Origin: an uncultured Streptomyces sp.
GTDB taxonomy: Bacteria; Actinomycetota; Actinomycetes; Streptomycetales; Streptomycetaceae
Reading direction: 5' to 3'
NCBI RefSeq assembly: GCF_947488945.1
Contig: NZ_CANLBS010000015.1
Coordinates: 1 to 64,000, forward strand
Length of the DNA stretch: 64,000 bases
Shown here piece by piece: positions 52,649 through 62,457 of the stretch. Position numbers and translations under genes: made by a program. The stretch's first letter is position 1. Every line of letters starts with the position of its first letter. The notes below the pieces were generated by a model. It was not told the origin of the DNA, did not search any database, and was given only the letters and a program-made list of their open reading frames with translations.

Positions 52649-55600
52649 ATGAAGTACGGTCACGCGAGCGACATCACGCGCGGTGCTTTTGTTCGGGTAC
52701 CGGGCGGTCCAGGGATCGGCAAGATTGGGGAGGTAGACGGGGAACGCGTCCGCGTCGACTACTTCGAGTCGCCGGTTACGGTCATCGCACAGTCGCAGTG
52801 GGTTGCGAATCAACTGATCCATCGGGTGCTCCTGGAGCGCGAGGAGCGCATCTGGTGGAGGAGCCCGAACGGGTCGTGGAACGCGGGACGGATAGTTCAC
52901 GCCAGCGAGCGTGAGTACATCGTGCGGTTTCCTAACGCGGACTACGATCTCCCGGTTACCGTGGGCGATCTTTATGTCCGCTGGGATCGTCCGGTGCAGG
53001 ACCCCGTGGCCAATCTTGCAGTGCGCGGAGGCAGTACAGCCCCCTTCCGGGAGGGCCGACTGCCGATGTTGCGCAGCCTGGTGCAGCAGCGTGGCGCGTG
53101 CGCGGGTATGGGCGCTTTTTTGTCCTCTTCGGTGGAGATTTATCCGCATCAGGTCGAGACCGCTTTGACGGTGTTGTCTGACCCCGTACAGCGTTATCTG
53201 CTGGCCGACGAGGTAGGCCTGGGCAAGACGATCGAGGCGGGATACGTGATCCGGCAGATCCTGTTGGATGATCCGGCTGCGCGGGTGTTGATCGTTTCTC
53301 CCGCGGCGCTGCGCCGGCAGTGGCTGCGGGAACTTCAGGAGAAGTTCCACATCGGGGACTTCTCGCTGGAGCGACTGGTCGTCACCTCGCATGAGACACC
53401 GTATAAATGGCAAGCTTACGAGGGATTTGCGCTCGTTGTCGTGGATGAGGCGCACGCTCTGGTGCAGTCGGGCCCGCAACAGTCGCCGTATCGGGAACTT
53501 TGTGCCCTTGCGCACTCCGCGGAGCGGTTGCTGCTGCTGTCTGCGACGCCCGTCACCTCGCACTACCTGACCAACCTGGGCCTGCTGCACTTGCTGGATC
53601 CCGAACTGTACCGGTGGGATCGGCAGAAAGAGTTCGAGCAGCGTTATGTGATGCGCTCGGCCCTAGCTGACAGTGTCCAGTCGCTCGATCCGGAATTGAA
53701 CTACGTGATCCGCGACAGCCTCGAGGACATCGCCAAGCTGCTCCCAGACAGCGACACTCGTTTTCACCAACTTGCGCAGGATGTCCTGGCGTTGCTGGAC
53801 GGCGAAGACGAGTTGGTTGATGACGCGCTGCGGGGCGAGTTCAGCTACCGGGTCGCGCAGGTGCGCGCGCATCTCAGCGAGACATACCGCATTCACCGGC
53901 GGGTGATCCGGCATCGCCGCGAGGCGGTACTGCGGGAGAGCACCGACCCGGACGCAGTGGGATTGGCGTATGCGGTGCGAGGCCGGAAGCCGCCCACGCT
54001 CATCCACGCTCCCCCAGGCACCGGCGAAGCAGGGGAAGAGTTGGTCCTGCGCTGGTGGAGTCAGGTGCGCGACCATCTGGACAACGAGGAATCCACCGAC
54101 CACCACAGCGCTGCATATGGCATGGTCCTGGCGGTCCTTGCGGCACGGGCGACGGTGTGGCCGGGGGACGTCGTAGACGTACTACGGTGGCGCGTGCACA
54201 CCGATCAGGCCGCTGCGCAGCGAGCCGGCTTGAGTACGCGGGAAGTGGCTCTGCTGGCCGTGGTCCCGGTGCTGGCTGAGGAGCGCAGCCTGCTGAGCAG
54301 CGTGGAAGAACAAGGCCACTCCCCTGCCCAACAGGACCTACAGGCGATCGTCGATGCCCTGCTGCCGCACCTGCGTCGGCTGAAAAGGTCGGTCATCTTC
54401 TGCGGACCGGGGTCGTTGGCCGGTCACCTGGCCGAACATCTACGCAACTCCTTTCACCGTCTGACGGTGGCCGAACACACGCACCGCCAAGGGCCAGGAC
54501 CTTCCGCGGATGCGCTTACCGCGTGGTCGAAAGCCACGGGACAGGCACTGCTCCTTGCAGACGACTCCGCCGAGGACGGTCTGAACCTGCAGGTAGCCGA
54601 TGGCGTCTTCCATCTGCGGCTGCCTTGGTCCGCCAACCAGCTGGAACAGCGAATGGGACGGGTCGACCGCTACCCCGGTGCACAAGGGGCAGGAGCGGAC
54701 GTGCCCGCCGCGCAGTTCCGTCTGGCAGACGAGAGCGGCAGCGACGGCTCTTTCACCGAGGCGTGGGCGACGTTGTTGACCGAGGGCTACCAGATCTTTG
54801 ATGTCTCCACCTCGACTTTGCAGGATGCCATTGCCCAGTCCCTTGAAAGGGTGTGGGCGCATGCCTTTGTCTCCGGCCCGGAAGGGCTGCTGGCGCAGCG
54901 GGAAAGGGTGCGGGGACGACTACGTGAGGAGCAGCAAGAGATCGCCAAGATGGACCTTCTGGAGTCCATCTATGCAGCGAGCCAGGGGCTGCGCAGCGTG
55001 CCGGCATCCTTGATCGAAGCGGAAACGGACTGGGGTCAGATCCAGTCGGCGCTGTTGGGCTACACCGCTGCGGACGGCGGAGGGATCAAGCTGCCGCACG
55101 TGACGCGCTCGGTGGACGGCGCAGCGGCGGTGCAGTTCAGCGTGCGGACGGCGCACCCCATGCTGGCGCCTCGGCACTGGCAGCAGGTACAGCAGCGGAT
55201 CAGTGATGACGCGTTGGCACTCGGCTTGTTCAACCGTTCACCGGCACTGCGGCTTCCTGGCACACGGCTGTTCCGGCTGGGCAACCCGCTGGTAGACCTG
55301 CTCAGTGAAGCGGTCCTCAACGACGACCTGGGCCAAAGCGCCGTCTTTCGCCGGATCGACCGAGCGATGCCTTGTGGTGAGGAGCCCCAGCCGTACTACG
55401 GCTTCGACTTTCTCGTTGAAGCCGATGTCACGGGCGCCCTATCGTGTGTGGAAGACAGCCCGGATGCCGCGCGTGCCCTGCACCGGCAGGCGGACCGCAT
55501 CCTAGCTCCCTTCGTGCGTCGGGTATGGGTGGAAGGGGGAACCAACCGGGCGGTAACCCATCCAGCGCAGCGCGACTGGCTGGATCGGCCCTACGACAAG

Positions 55601-55966
55601 AACAAGGGCGACCGCAACTACAACAGCACACGCGCCGATGAGTACTTCGCTCTGTTTGGCGGCCAGGAGGCTGCCGCCTCCATGGCCCGCGAGGCTGCCG
55701 AGACTGCGCTGGCGTTCCTGCGCCAGCACACAGATCTGGCGGCCACCTGCGAAGAAGCCCAACAGCAGGCCCTGGAGGTAGCAGCGGTCCTCAATGCTCA
55801 GTGCGGGGCGCGGCGCGCCGCCGGACACCTGGTGGGAGACACCGAAGGTCTGGTGACCGATGCGGCCATTTTGCAGACCTTGGCCACTGGTTTGTCCCGT
55901 CCTGTGATCCGCATCGTCGCTGCGGCGTGTGTCGTGCGGCGTGGTTTGGAGTATGTACAGAAATGA
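52649..55966 (+). CDS. dpdE: DpdE-like SNF2-type DNA helicase
   Basis: A 1105-residue superfamily-2 ATPase. Residues 1-115 are two beta-rich modules (GAFVRVPGGPGIGKIGEVDGERVRVDYF...). Walker A is DEVGLGKT (187-194), DEAH 266-269, motif III SAT 298-300. The second RecA lobe ends in NQLEQRMGRVDR (motif VI, about 664-674). A long C-terminal region follows, rich in Gln/Ala helices. This organisation and the gene order match DpdE of the Dpd 7-deazaguanine DNA-modification island. ATG 52649 gives the natural MKYGHASDI start; ATG 52601 and 52571 are in frame but add a low-complexity leader. Codons are less GC3-biased than chromosomal neighbours. Its stop overlaps dpdF. Confidence 0.85.
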   Translation: MKYGHASDITRGAFVRVPGGPGIGKIGEVDGERVRVDYFESPVTVIAQSQWVANQLIHRVLLEREERIWWRSPNGSWNAGRIVHASEREYIVRFPNADYDLPVTVGDLYVRWDRPVQDPVANLAVRGGSTAPFREGRLPMLRSLVQQRGACAGMGAFLSSSVEIYPHQVETALTVLSDPVQRYLLADEVGLGKTIEAGYVIRQILLDDPAARVLIVSPAALRRQWLRELQEKFHIGDFSLERLVVTSHETPYKWQAYEGFALVVVDEAHALVQSGPQQSPYRELCALAHSAERLLLLSATPVTSHYLTNLGLLHLLDPELYRWDRQKEFEQRYVMRSALADSVQSLDPELNYVIRDSLEDIAKLLPDSDTRFHQLAQDVLALLDGEDELVDDALRGEFSYRVAQVRAHLSETYRIHRRVIRHRREAVLRESTDPDAVGLAYAVRGRKPPTLIHAPPGTGEAGEELVLRWWSQVRDHLDNEESTDHHSAAYGMVLAVLAARATVWPGDVVDVLRWRVHTDQAAAQRAGLSTREVALLAVVPVLAEERSLLSSVEEQGHSPAQQDLQAIVDALLPHLRRLKRSVIFCGPGSLAGHLAEHLRNSFHRLTVAEHTHRQGPGPSADALTAWSKATGQALLLADDSAEDGLNLQVADGVFHLRLPWSANQLEQRMGRVDRYPGAQGAGADVPAAQFRLADESGSDGSFTEAWATLLTEGYQIFDVSTSTLQDAIAQSLERVWAHAFVSGPEGLLAQRERVRGRLREEQQEIAKMDLLESIYAASQGLRSVPASLIEAETDWGQIQSALLGYTAADGGGIKLPHVTRSVDGAAAVQFSVRTAHPMLAPRHWQQVQQRISDDALALGLFNRSPALRLPGTRLFRLGNPLVDLLSEAVLNDDLGQSAVFRRIDRAMPCGEEPQPYYGFDFLVEADVTGALSCVEDSPDAARALHRQADRILAPFVRRVWVEGGTNRAVTHPAQRDWLDRPYDKNKGDRNYNSTRADEYFALFGGQEAAASMAREAAETALAFLRQHTDLAATCEEAQQQALEVAAVLNAQCGARRAAGHLVGDTEGLVTDAAILQTLATGLSRPVIRIVAAACVVRRGLEYVQK

Positions 55967-58542
55967 GCAAAGACGAATGGGGGCAGGCCCGGTACCTGTT
56001 TGCCGCGTGGCCGACCATCACCTTGGGTCTTACGCAGGAAGGGACAGTGCGCCGGTTGGGCGACGCGCTGGCCGGCCTGCACAGCGGCGACAGCGGATGG
56101 CGCGACGTCATCACACTGACGCATCAGATTCTGTTGCGGGCACAAGCACTGGGCAACACCGACCGATTGCCAGTCCCGCTGCGGGCCGGGTTGCCGACGC
56201 TCGAGCAGTGGCGGGAGGGCGGCTGTGATGCGCTCTTCGACGACGAAAGAGTCTTGCTGCGGGGCGTGACGTGGGCACCGGCCGAAGAATCCGCCACGGC
56301 ACAGGAAGCAGGGCTTGACCAGGTCCGGCATGCCGTCTTGGGAACCGACTCCCCGATGCGGCGCGCGTTGGACCACACGCCGGCCGACCCCTTCTGGACC
56401 CACGTGTGGGACTACCACCATTATTTGTCACGGGGCCAGCAGCAGGCTGCTCGTTCACTCGCCATGATGCCACCGGGGGAAACCGCGATCGTGTGCCTGC
56501 CCACCGGGCACGGCAAGACACCGGTGGCTCTGGCAGCGTGCATGCTGGCCGGCGCCCATGGCGGCGTGTCGGTGCTTGTGGTCCCCACGGTGGTGCTGGC
56601 CATCGACATGGAACGCAGAATCCGTAGCCTGCTGGGCCGCAACGATCCCCGGGCTGCCCAGCGCCGGTATGCCTATGTCGGCTCGCTCGATGCTGCCGCC
56701 AAGCAAGAAATGCGCGACAGCATCGTCTCCGGACGCCAACCCCTCGTGGTGGCCTCCCCCGAGGCCGTGACCATGGGGCTGCAGGCAGCCTTGCTGGAGG
56801 CCGCCAAAGCAGGCCATCTCAACTACCTCGTTTTGGACGAGGCCCATCTGGTCGAGCAGTGGGGCAACGACTTCCGCACAGCGTTCCAATCCCTGGCCGC
56901 GCAGCGCCGCTCCTGGATGACGGCGGCACTGCCGGGGCGGGCGCCGCGCACCGTTGCCATGAGCGCCACCCTCACGCAGCAGCAGGTGCGAACCCTGGAG
57001 AACCTCTTCGCCCGCCCTCGGCGGGCAAAAATGGTGTGGGCCTCGGAATTGCGACAGGAGCCGGCCTACTTCTTGGATTCGTTCCCCTCCGAGGAGGAGC
57101 GCACTGAGGCCGTGCTGGAGGCTGTCACCCGCCTACCCAAACCCATGGCGCTGTATGTGGCGCGGCGCGACGACGCCAAACTGTGGCTGCAGCGACTACG
57201 CGACGCCGGGTTGCACCGGGTGGCCACGGTGCATGGTGCTTCGACCGAAGACGAGCGGCGGGCTGCTTTGTCCGGGTGGGCGGGACGCCACGATGACACG
57301 CCGGTCTCGACACGGTTCGACGTCATCGTGGGTACCTCCGCCTTCGGACTCGGAGTCGATCTGGGTGATGTGCGCACGGTAATCCACACGTGCCTGCCGG
57401 AAACGGTGGATCGCTACTACCAAGAAGTCGGGCGCGGCGGCCGTGACGGCAGCCCCTCTTTGGCCTATCTCGCCACATGCCCCTCAGACCGCCAGATCGC
57501 GCACAGCCTCAACCGCCAAAAGCTCATCTCCGCCCCCACCGCCTGGGAGCGCTGGTATGAAGGCATGTTCCTGAAGCGCCCTCCCACAGAGGGCACCTTG
57601 TATCGGCTGAACCTGACGGACCGGCCGGCACGCCTTGCCGAGGGATACAAGCGCCATCGCAGCTGGAACGAACAGATCCTCAACTTCATGGTTCGTGCCG
57701 GGCTGATCGAGATCTCCCCGCCCCAGGCCCCACAACGCGCACACGGCGAGGACGACCGTGCATGGGAGCAACGGCTGACGTCGTTCTACGAGCAGGCTCC
57801 CGACCTGGTCGATGTCGACCTCAGGGACGGACAGACAAATAATCCCGAGTACTTCGCTGCCGCCATCGACCGTGTGCGCGTAGACATCAAGGCGGCCCAG
57901 GACCGTGCCCTGATGCGGATGGAGCAACTGCTACTGCGTGAGCGTTGCCTGGCCGATGACCTGGCGCCGTACTACACCGTCAACGGTTACTACACGATGC
58001 CGGCATGCCGCGGATGTCCTGCCTGCCGTCGGCACGGCCTGCCGCCCGCCGGCCCCGGAACGCTGTATCGCACTCCTTTGTCCCCGGACCCGGACATTGC
58101 CGAATGGCCACGCGACACCGCGCCGCTCACCCCTTTTCACCCCCACAGCCCCAGTCTGTGCCTGTACTGGCGCAGCAGCGAAGAACGCCGCACGGAGTTG
58201 ATGCCCCTATTGATACGCCTGGCACGGGCCGGGGTGTCCTATTTCGGCGGCCCTGGTCTGGACGCCACCCAGGCGTTCCAGATTCAGGAAGAGGCCGGCT
58301 CGACTGCTGTGGTATTCGACTACGACGACAGTCTTGTCCACGAGGTTCATGGACTGATGGTGTGGGTGGAGAAGGAAGACGCATCCGTCGTGGATGCCGA
58401 CGTATGGTCGCGCATGTCGGACGACGAACCTGTGTATCTGCTGCATCCGGAGAAGGCGGAAGATCCTGACAGACTCGGCCGCCTCCTCCTCGACACCCAT
58501 GCGGCCACGCTTCCCCTTCCGCATGCGAGAAAAGGTCTCTGA
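55963..58542 (+). CDS. dpdF: DpdF-like RecQ-type helicase
   Basis: An 859-residue DEAH-box, RecQ-like superfamily-2 helicase. Walker A LPTGHGKT (179-186), DEAH 292-295, SAT motif MSATLTQQQV, FGLGVDLGDVRTVIHTCLP and motif VI QEVGRGGRDG (487-496). A C-terminal cysteine group, Cys682-x2-Cys685-x2-Cys688 (CRGCPAC), may bind zinc. The last 120 residues contain no known domain. ATG 55963 overlaps the dpdE stop (ATGA). The product is expected to act with DpdE and DpdJ on DNA; in the Dpd system these genes belong to the restriction-associated arm, but their mechanism is unproven. Confidence 0.85.
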   Translation: MSKDEWGQARYLFAAWPTITLGLTQEGTVRRLGDALAGLHSGDSGWRDVITLTHQILLRAQALGNTDRLPVPLRAGLPTLEQWREGGCDALFDDERVLLRGVTWAPAEESATAQEAGLDQVRHAVLGTDSPMRRALDHTPADPFWTHVWDYHHYLSRGQQQAARSLAMMPPGETAIVCLPTGHGKTPVALAACMLAGAHGGVSVLVVPTVVLAIDMERRIRSLLGRNDPRAAQRRYAYVGSLDAAAKQEMRDSIVSGRQPLVVASPEAVTMGLQAALLEAAKAGHLNYLVLDEAHLVEQWGNDFRTAFQSLAAQRRSWMTAALPGRAPRTVAMSATLTQQQVRTLENLFARPRRAKMVWASELRQEPAYFLDSFPSEEERTEAVLEAVTRLPKPMALYVARRDDAKLWLQRLRDAGLHRVATVHGASTEDERRAALSGWAGRHDDTPVSTRFDVIVGTSAFGLGVDLGDVRTVIHTCLPETVDRYYQEVGRGGRDGSPSLAYLATCPSDRQIAHSLNRQKLISAPTAWERWYEGMFLKRPPTEGTLYRLNLTDRPARLAEGYKRHRSWNEQILNFMVRAGLIEISPPQAPQRAHGEDDRAWEQRLTSFYEQAPDLVDVDLRDGQTNNPEYFAAAIDRVRVDIKAAQDRALMRMEQLLLRERCLADDLAPYYTVNGYYTMPACRGCPACRRHGLPPAGPGTLYRTPLSPDPDIAEWPRDTAPLTPFHPHSPSLCLYWRSSEERRTELMPLLIRLARAGVSYFGGPGLDATQAFQIQEEAGSTAVVFDYDDSLVHEVHGLMVWVEKEDASVVDADVWSRMSDDEPVYLLHPEKAEDPDRLGRLLLDTHAATLPLPHARKGL

Positions 58543-58544
58543 CT

Positions 58545-59402
58545 ATGCAGTTGCTGAACGTCCCCACCCCCCCGGGAATCGTTTGGGCCTTGGTGCGTTT
58601 CATGGCGGCAGAGGGAAAACCCACGCCCAAAAAGACGATCACCATGTACCTGGAGCCCGGGGAAGCAGAAGCAAAAAACACCGGCCCCGTGCATCACTCC
58701 TTGAGCACGCTCAAAGATCTGGGCCTGGCGGTCCGGTCCGAAGATGACGACTGGTCGCTCGCCGGTGGGCTGGAAGCCATGGAAGTGGATGACTATGCGC
58801 GGTTCCAAAGGGTGGCACGCACGGCTGTTTTGGGCGTTAAGGGGGAAGTGCCGGATCCGCCCGATGACATCCGCCGCGCCCTTGTCTGGATCTTGACGAG
58901 AGATCCGTTTACAGAGTCTTTCAACTGGGCGTCAATCGATCAGTTGTACAACCGCTCAGCACCCGATGGTCAACTGGTGCTGGCGAACGACACTCGGTGG
59001 CCCTCCTTGGCCGCTTGGGGCACCGCACTGGGCCTGCTTGCGCCTGCATCTCACACGGCCAGCCGGCATGTGCCGGATTGCACGCGTGCCGTGCGTCAGG
59101 TGCTTAGCGATGGACTGGAACTTGGCCGCCCCTCCGATTCCATGAGCGCCTTGCAGTTGCTGCGCAGCCAACTGCCAGTGCTGCCAGGGGGTGCACTGGC
59201 TACGTCACTGGGTTATGCACTTGATGCTCCGAAGGTCGCAGGTGCCGCCCTTTCCTTTGCCCTGGCGCGCGGCGAACACGAAGGTTGGCTGCTCTTGGGC
59301 CAGGACTCGGACGCGTCCGTGGTCATCAACCTCCACGACCCGGAACGGACTTCTGTCCGCATTTGTTCATCCATCACCCTGCTGGAGGGCGACGATGCCT
59401 AA
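58545..59402 (+). CDS. dpdG: DpdG-like protein
   Basis: A 285-residue protein of unknown activity, assigned mainly by position between dpdF and dpdH and by size. The N-terminus (PGIVWALVRFMAAEGKPTPKKTI..., HHSLSTLKDLGLAVRSEDDDWSLA) looks like a winged-helix module, suggesting DNA contact or a structural role in the complex. No catalytic motif, cysteine cluster or membrane segment is visible. ATG 58545 is two bases after the dpdF stop; its TAA overlaps the dpdH start by 8 bases. Confidence 0.75.
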   Translation: MQLLNVPTPPGIVWALVRFMAAEGKPTPKKTITMYLEPGEAEAKNTGPVHHSLSTLKDLGLAVRSEDDDWSLAGGLEAMEVDDYARFQRVARTAVLGVKGEVPDPPDDIRRALVWILTRDPFTESFNWASIDQLYNRSAPDGQLVLANDTRWPSLAAWGTALGLLAPASHTASRHVPDCTRAVRQVLSDGLELGRPSDSMSALQLLRSQLPVLPGGALATSLGYALDAPKVAGAALSFALARGEHEGWLLLGQDSDASVVINLHDPERTSVRICSSITLLEGDDA

Positions 59403-62400
59403 GCTGCGCGACTACGTCTGCTGGGACATCGAACGGGTCGTCTCGACGATCCAGACCGAGGCAGTGGTGGCCTCCTCCGCCGTGTTCTTGGCGACCCATA
59501 CTCCCCTCCAGATCCAACGCGCCGAGATCAGCGGAAGGACGTTCAACAACACCGGCCAGATGGTCAGCGAGAAGGATGTCCTGAAGGATTTCCTGGGACG
59601 TAAGACGGCAACGGGGACCGTGCTCCTACCCATCGTCGGCGAGTCCGGGTCCGGAAAGTCACATCTGGTCCGCTGGGTGCGAGAGAACCTCCCGGCGTCG
59701 AGCAAACGCAAGGTGATCTACCTCGAGAAGTCCAAGACCAGCCTGCGGCACGTGATCGAGTCACTGCTGGAGGGTGTCGAAGACGAGGAGATCTCGAAGA
59801 TCCGCGCGGATGTACGCAGCTCCACCAGCAGCATGGATGCACCCGCGTTGACTCTGCGACTCATCAATGAGTTGATGCTCGCACTTGCGGGGACCACTTC
59901 TGCCGGGCTGCGGGGCCGGCAGCGGCAACTGGCCGGCCCGAAGGGCCTGGCGCTGGTCCTGCAGGACCCGGTCCTCCAGGAGCAGATGTTGGAGAAAGGG
60001 AAGTTCGTTCCACGCTTCGCCGAGCACATGCTCAGCGACCGCGGTTCGGATGCTGAGCGCCCTCCTCACTTCAGCGTTGACGACCTGCCACTCAGCGTCG
60101 CCTCGTCCATGGACGGGGTTGCCGCACCCACCAGGGTCATGCTCAGACTGCTGCTGTCGAAGCCCGAGATGCGCGACGCGGCCGTGGACCTGCTCAACGA
60201 ATATTGGGAGAAGTCGGTCCAGGCCACTTCTTCCCTCGGCGGCGGTCGCGTCCTGGATGCGATGAAGAAGGTACGTGAAATTTACGCACAGCAGGGCAAG
60301 GAGATCGTCCTGCTGGTCGAGGACTTTGCTTTGATTCAGGGGGTCCAGGGCGATCTGCTGGATGCGATCACCGAGACGTCGCAGCGCGAGGGCCGCACCG
60401 TGCTCGCCCCGATGCGCACACTCATGGCCATCACCAGCGGTTACTTCCACGATCTACCGGAGACAGCCGGCACCCGCATAGAGGCATCCACAGGCGGCCA
60501 CGTCTATAACCTGGACCTCGTCCTGAACGAGCACGACAGCGAGGAAGCAATCGCTTCCTTCGCCGGCCGCTACCTCAACGCAGCTCGGGTGGGGCGCAAG
60601 GAGTTGGAGGCGCATGCCGGGGAGTCGGTACCCAACCGGTGCGCAAGCTGCCCAGTCCAGACGGCGTGTCATGACGCGTTCGGCAAGTCAACCGAAGGTT
60701 ACGGGCTATATCCGTTCAACCCTTCTGCCCTGCGGCGGACCGTTCACGCAATCGCTCCGACCGGGCAGCCGCTCGCCTTTGTGCCGCGGAGGGTTCTCAG
60801 TCGGGCCCTGATTCCTGTCCTGACCGAAGGTTACGACAGCATCCAAGCGGGCTCGTTCCCCGACGAACAGTTCCGCAGTCGCTTCAAGAGCAACCGCGAC
60901 GCCAACGACCTTCCATTGGCCAGCCGAGTGCGGGAACAGATCGAGGATCTCGACCAGGTTGATGGCGCACGCCGTGAGAAACTTCTGGAGTTTTGGGCCG
61001 ACAGCCCCACCGAACTCGCCAATCTCGACTCGGGTGTCGCTACCGCCTTCTCTCTGCCTGACCTTCCCGTCGACTCCAGTCGCGCGAAGCCACTCGCGCC
61101 GGCATCTCGATCGACGTCCGTGAAGCGTCCTGGGGTCGACCCGCCAGTCGACGGTGACTCGCTTCTGCCACGGGGCCTGCAAAAGCGTCTGGAACTGGTG
61201 GAGAGTTGGAGCACCGGTGATGCCGGCCTGCCGACGACGGAAGCCTCCGCCGTGCGTTCGATGATCTCGCGAGCTGCTTTCTACCGTCAGGATTGGCTGC
61301 ACCCGCCGGTGAAGCCGCTTGGCGTGAATGATGCTGAAAAGGCAGGCTGGACCAACAAGGCGAACACCGTCTCCATCGAGCAAGCCGCGGCTGAAGCGCT
61401 GTCCCGAGGTGACTCGCCGGTCATCTTCAAGCGCACCCCCACCAATGCAGAATTCTTCAAAAGCCTGATCTCCCTGAGTGCTGAGTCCGCAGTTGGGGTG
61501 CGGCCTCAGGACGTAGTGCGCCTGTCGAGCATGGCTGACCGCTACGCCCGCGTCTTGCGTGAACGCGTCACTGAGCAGTCCCAGGTCGGCGATGATGACC
61601 TGGTAGCGGGTCTACGTGTGTCGCTGATGGGCGCCGCGCTCGCCGGCCACGCCCATCCTGGCGCGCCTCTGGCGCAGTTGTATGCCGCCGCCTTCCATCC
61701 CGGCCAATCTTGGTCGCGATCCGATGCTTCGTCCCGTACACCGCTGTGGCAGACGAGTCTGGCTAGTCATCTGGGCAAGCGAGGCACTCTGGTGGACAGG
61801 TTGCGCGGAGCGCTCGGTGTGGGGCAGGGAACGGGCGCAGTGCAGGTCATCGACGCGGCCCGGGCACGGCCCCTGCTGCGGCGTGCCGCCGAGCAATGGG
61901 TGTTGGATGAACTCGAGTTGCCCAGGTGGGCGCAGGAGGCTGCGCAGCCGCTGACAGGGTGGCGCGTACTGGTGCCCGCTCAGCATGCTCAGTTGGTTTC
62001 TCTCTTGCAGGAAGTACGACAGTGGTTCCCGCGGGGAGAGCGCTCGACTGACCTGCTGAGCCAACTGGATGCCTCGCTGCGAGTGGCAGCAGAGTTGGGC
62101 CTGGAAGGCGGCAACCAGGTTCCAGCAATTCGCCAACTGTCTAAGACGATCGAGGACGCTGATTGGGCCAGTTTGACGGCCCTGGAACGGGACCTGGCCA
62201 AGCTCACCCTCGACCTTGAGGTGCCTGCCACGATAACCGCCGCGCTGCAAGGCGTCGTCCCGATCAGGGATCCCCACCTGGCAGACATGCATCAACTGCT
62301 TCAGCAGGCGGATGCGTTCCTTAGTGATGCGTTGCAGGCGGCCAAAGCGCGCGGGCAGACAGCCGCTAGCACCGCCAGTCAGCAAATGGGAGGGTTGATG

Positions 62401-62457
62401 GACGCCTGGCAGCAAATCGCTCAGGACGCCCAGATGGCTTCGGAGGGCGAGGCATGA
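59395..62457 (+). CDS. dpdH: DpdH-like large P-loop ATPase
   Basis: A 1020-residue ATPase. N-terminal P-loop GESGSGKS (82-89) and Walker B LLVED (306-310) within an AAA-like domain. A Cys/His cluster CASCPVQTACH (Cys416, Cys419, Cys425, His426) may hold a metal. A long helical C-terminus follows. It matches DpdH of the Dpd cluster in size and place. ATG 59395 follows GGAGGG and overlaps the dpdG stop. It likely powers or scaffolds the helicases; whether it acts as a nuclease-recruiting module is unknown. Confidence 0.82.
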   Translation: MPKLRDYVCWDIERVVSTIQTEAVVASSAVFLATHTPLQIQRAEISGRTFNNTGQMVSEKDVLKDFLGRKTATGTVLLPIVGESGSGKSHLVRWVRENLPASSKRKVIYLEKSKTSLRHVIESLLEGVEDEEISKIRADVRSSTSSMDAPALTLRLINELMLALAGTTSAGLRGRQRQLAGPKGLALVLQDPVLQEQMLEKGKFVPRFAEHMLSDRGSDAERPPHFSVDDLPLSVASSMDGVAAPTRVMLRLLLSKPEMRDAAVDLLNEYWEKSVQATSSLGGGRVLDAMKKVREIYAQQGKEIVLLVEDFALIQGVQGDLLDAITETSQREGRTVLAPMRTLMAITSGYFHDLPETAGTRIEASTGGHVYNLDLVLNEHDSEEAIASFAGRYLNAARVGRKELEAHAGESVPNRCASCPVQTACHDAFGKSTEGYGLYPFNPSALRRTVHAIAPTGQPLAFVPRRVLSRALIPVLTEGYDSIQAGSFPDEQFRSRFKSNRDANDLPLASRVREQIEDLDQVDGARREKLLEFWADSPTELANLDSGVATAFSLPDLPVDSSRAKPLAPASRSTSVKRPGVDPPVDGDSLLPRGLQKRLELVESWSTGDAGLPTTEASAVRSMISRAAFYRQDWLHPPVKPLGVNDAEKAGWTNKANTVSIEQAAAEALSRGDSPVIFKRTPTNAEFFKSLISLSAESAVGVRPQDVVRLSSMADRYARVLRERVTEQSQVGDDDLVAGLRVSLMGAALAGHAHPGAPLAQLYAAAFHPGQSWSRSDASSRTPLWQTSLASHLGKRGTLVDRLRGALGVGQGTGAVQVIDAARARPLLRRAAEQWVLDELELPRWAQEAAQPLTGWRVLVPAQHAQLVSLLQEVRQWFPRGERSTDLLSQLDASLRVAAELGLEGGNQVPAIRQLSKTIEDADWASLTALERDLAKLTLDLEVPATITAALQGVVPIRDPHLADMHQLLQQADAFLSDALQAAKARGQTAASTASQQMGGLMDAWQQIAQDAQMASEGEA

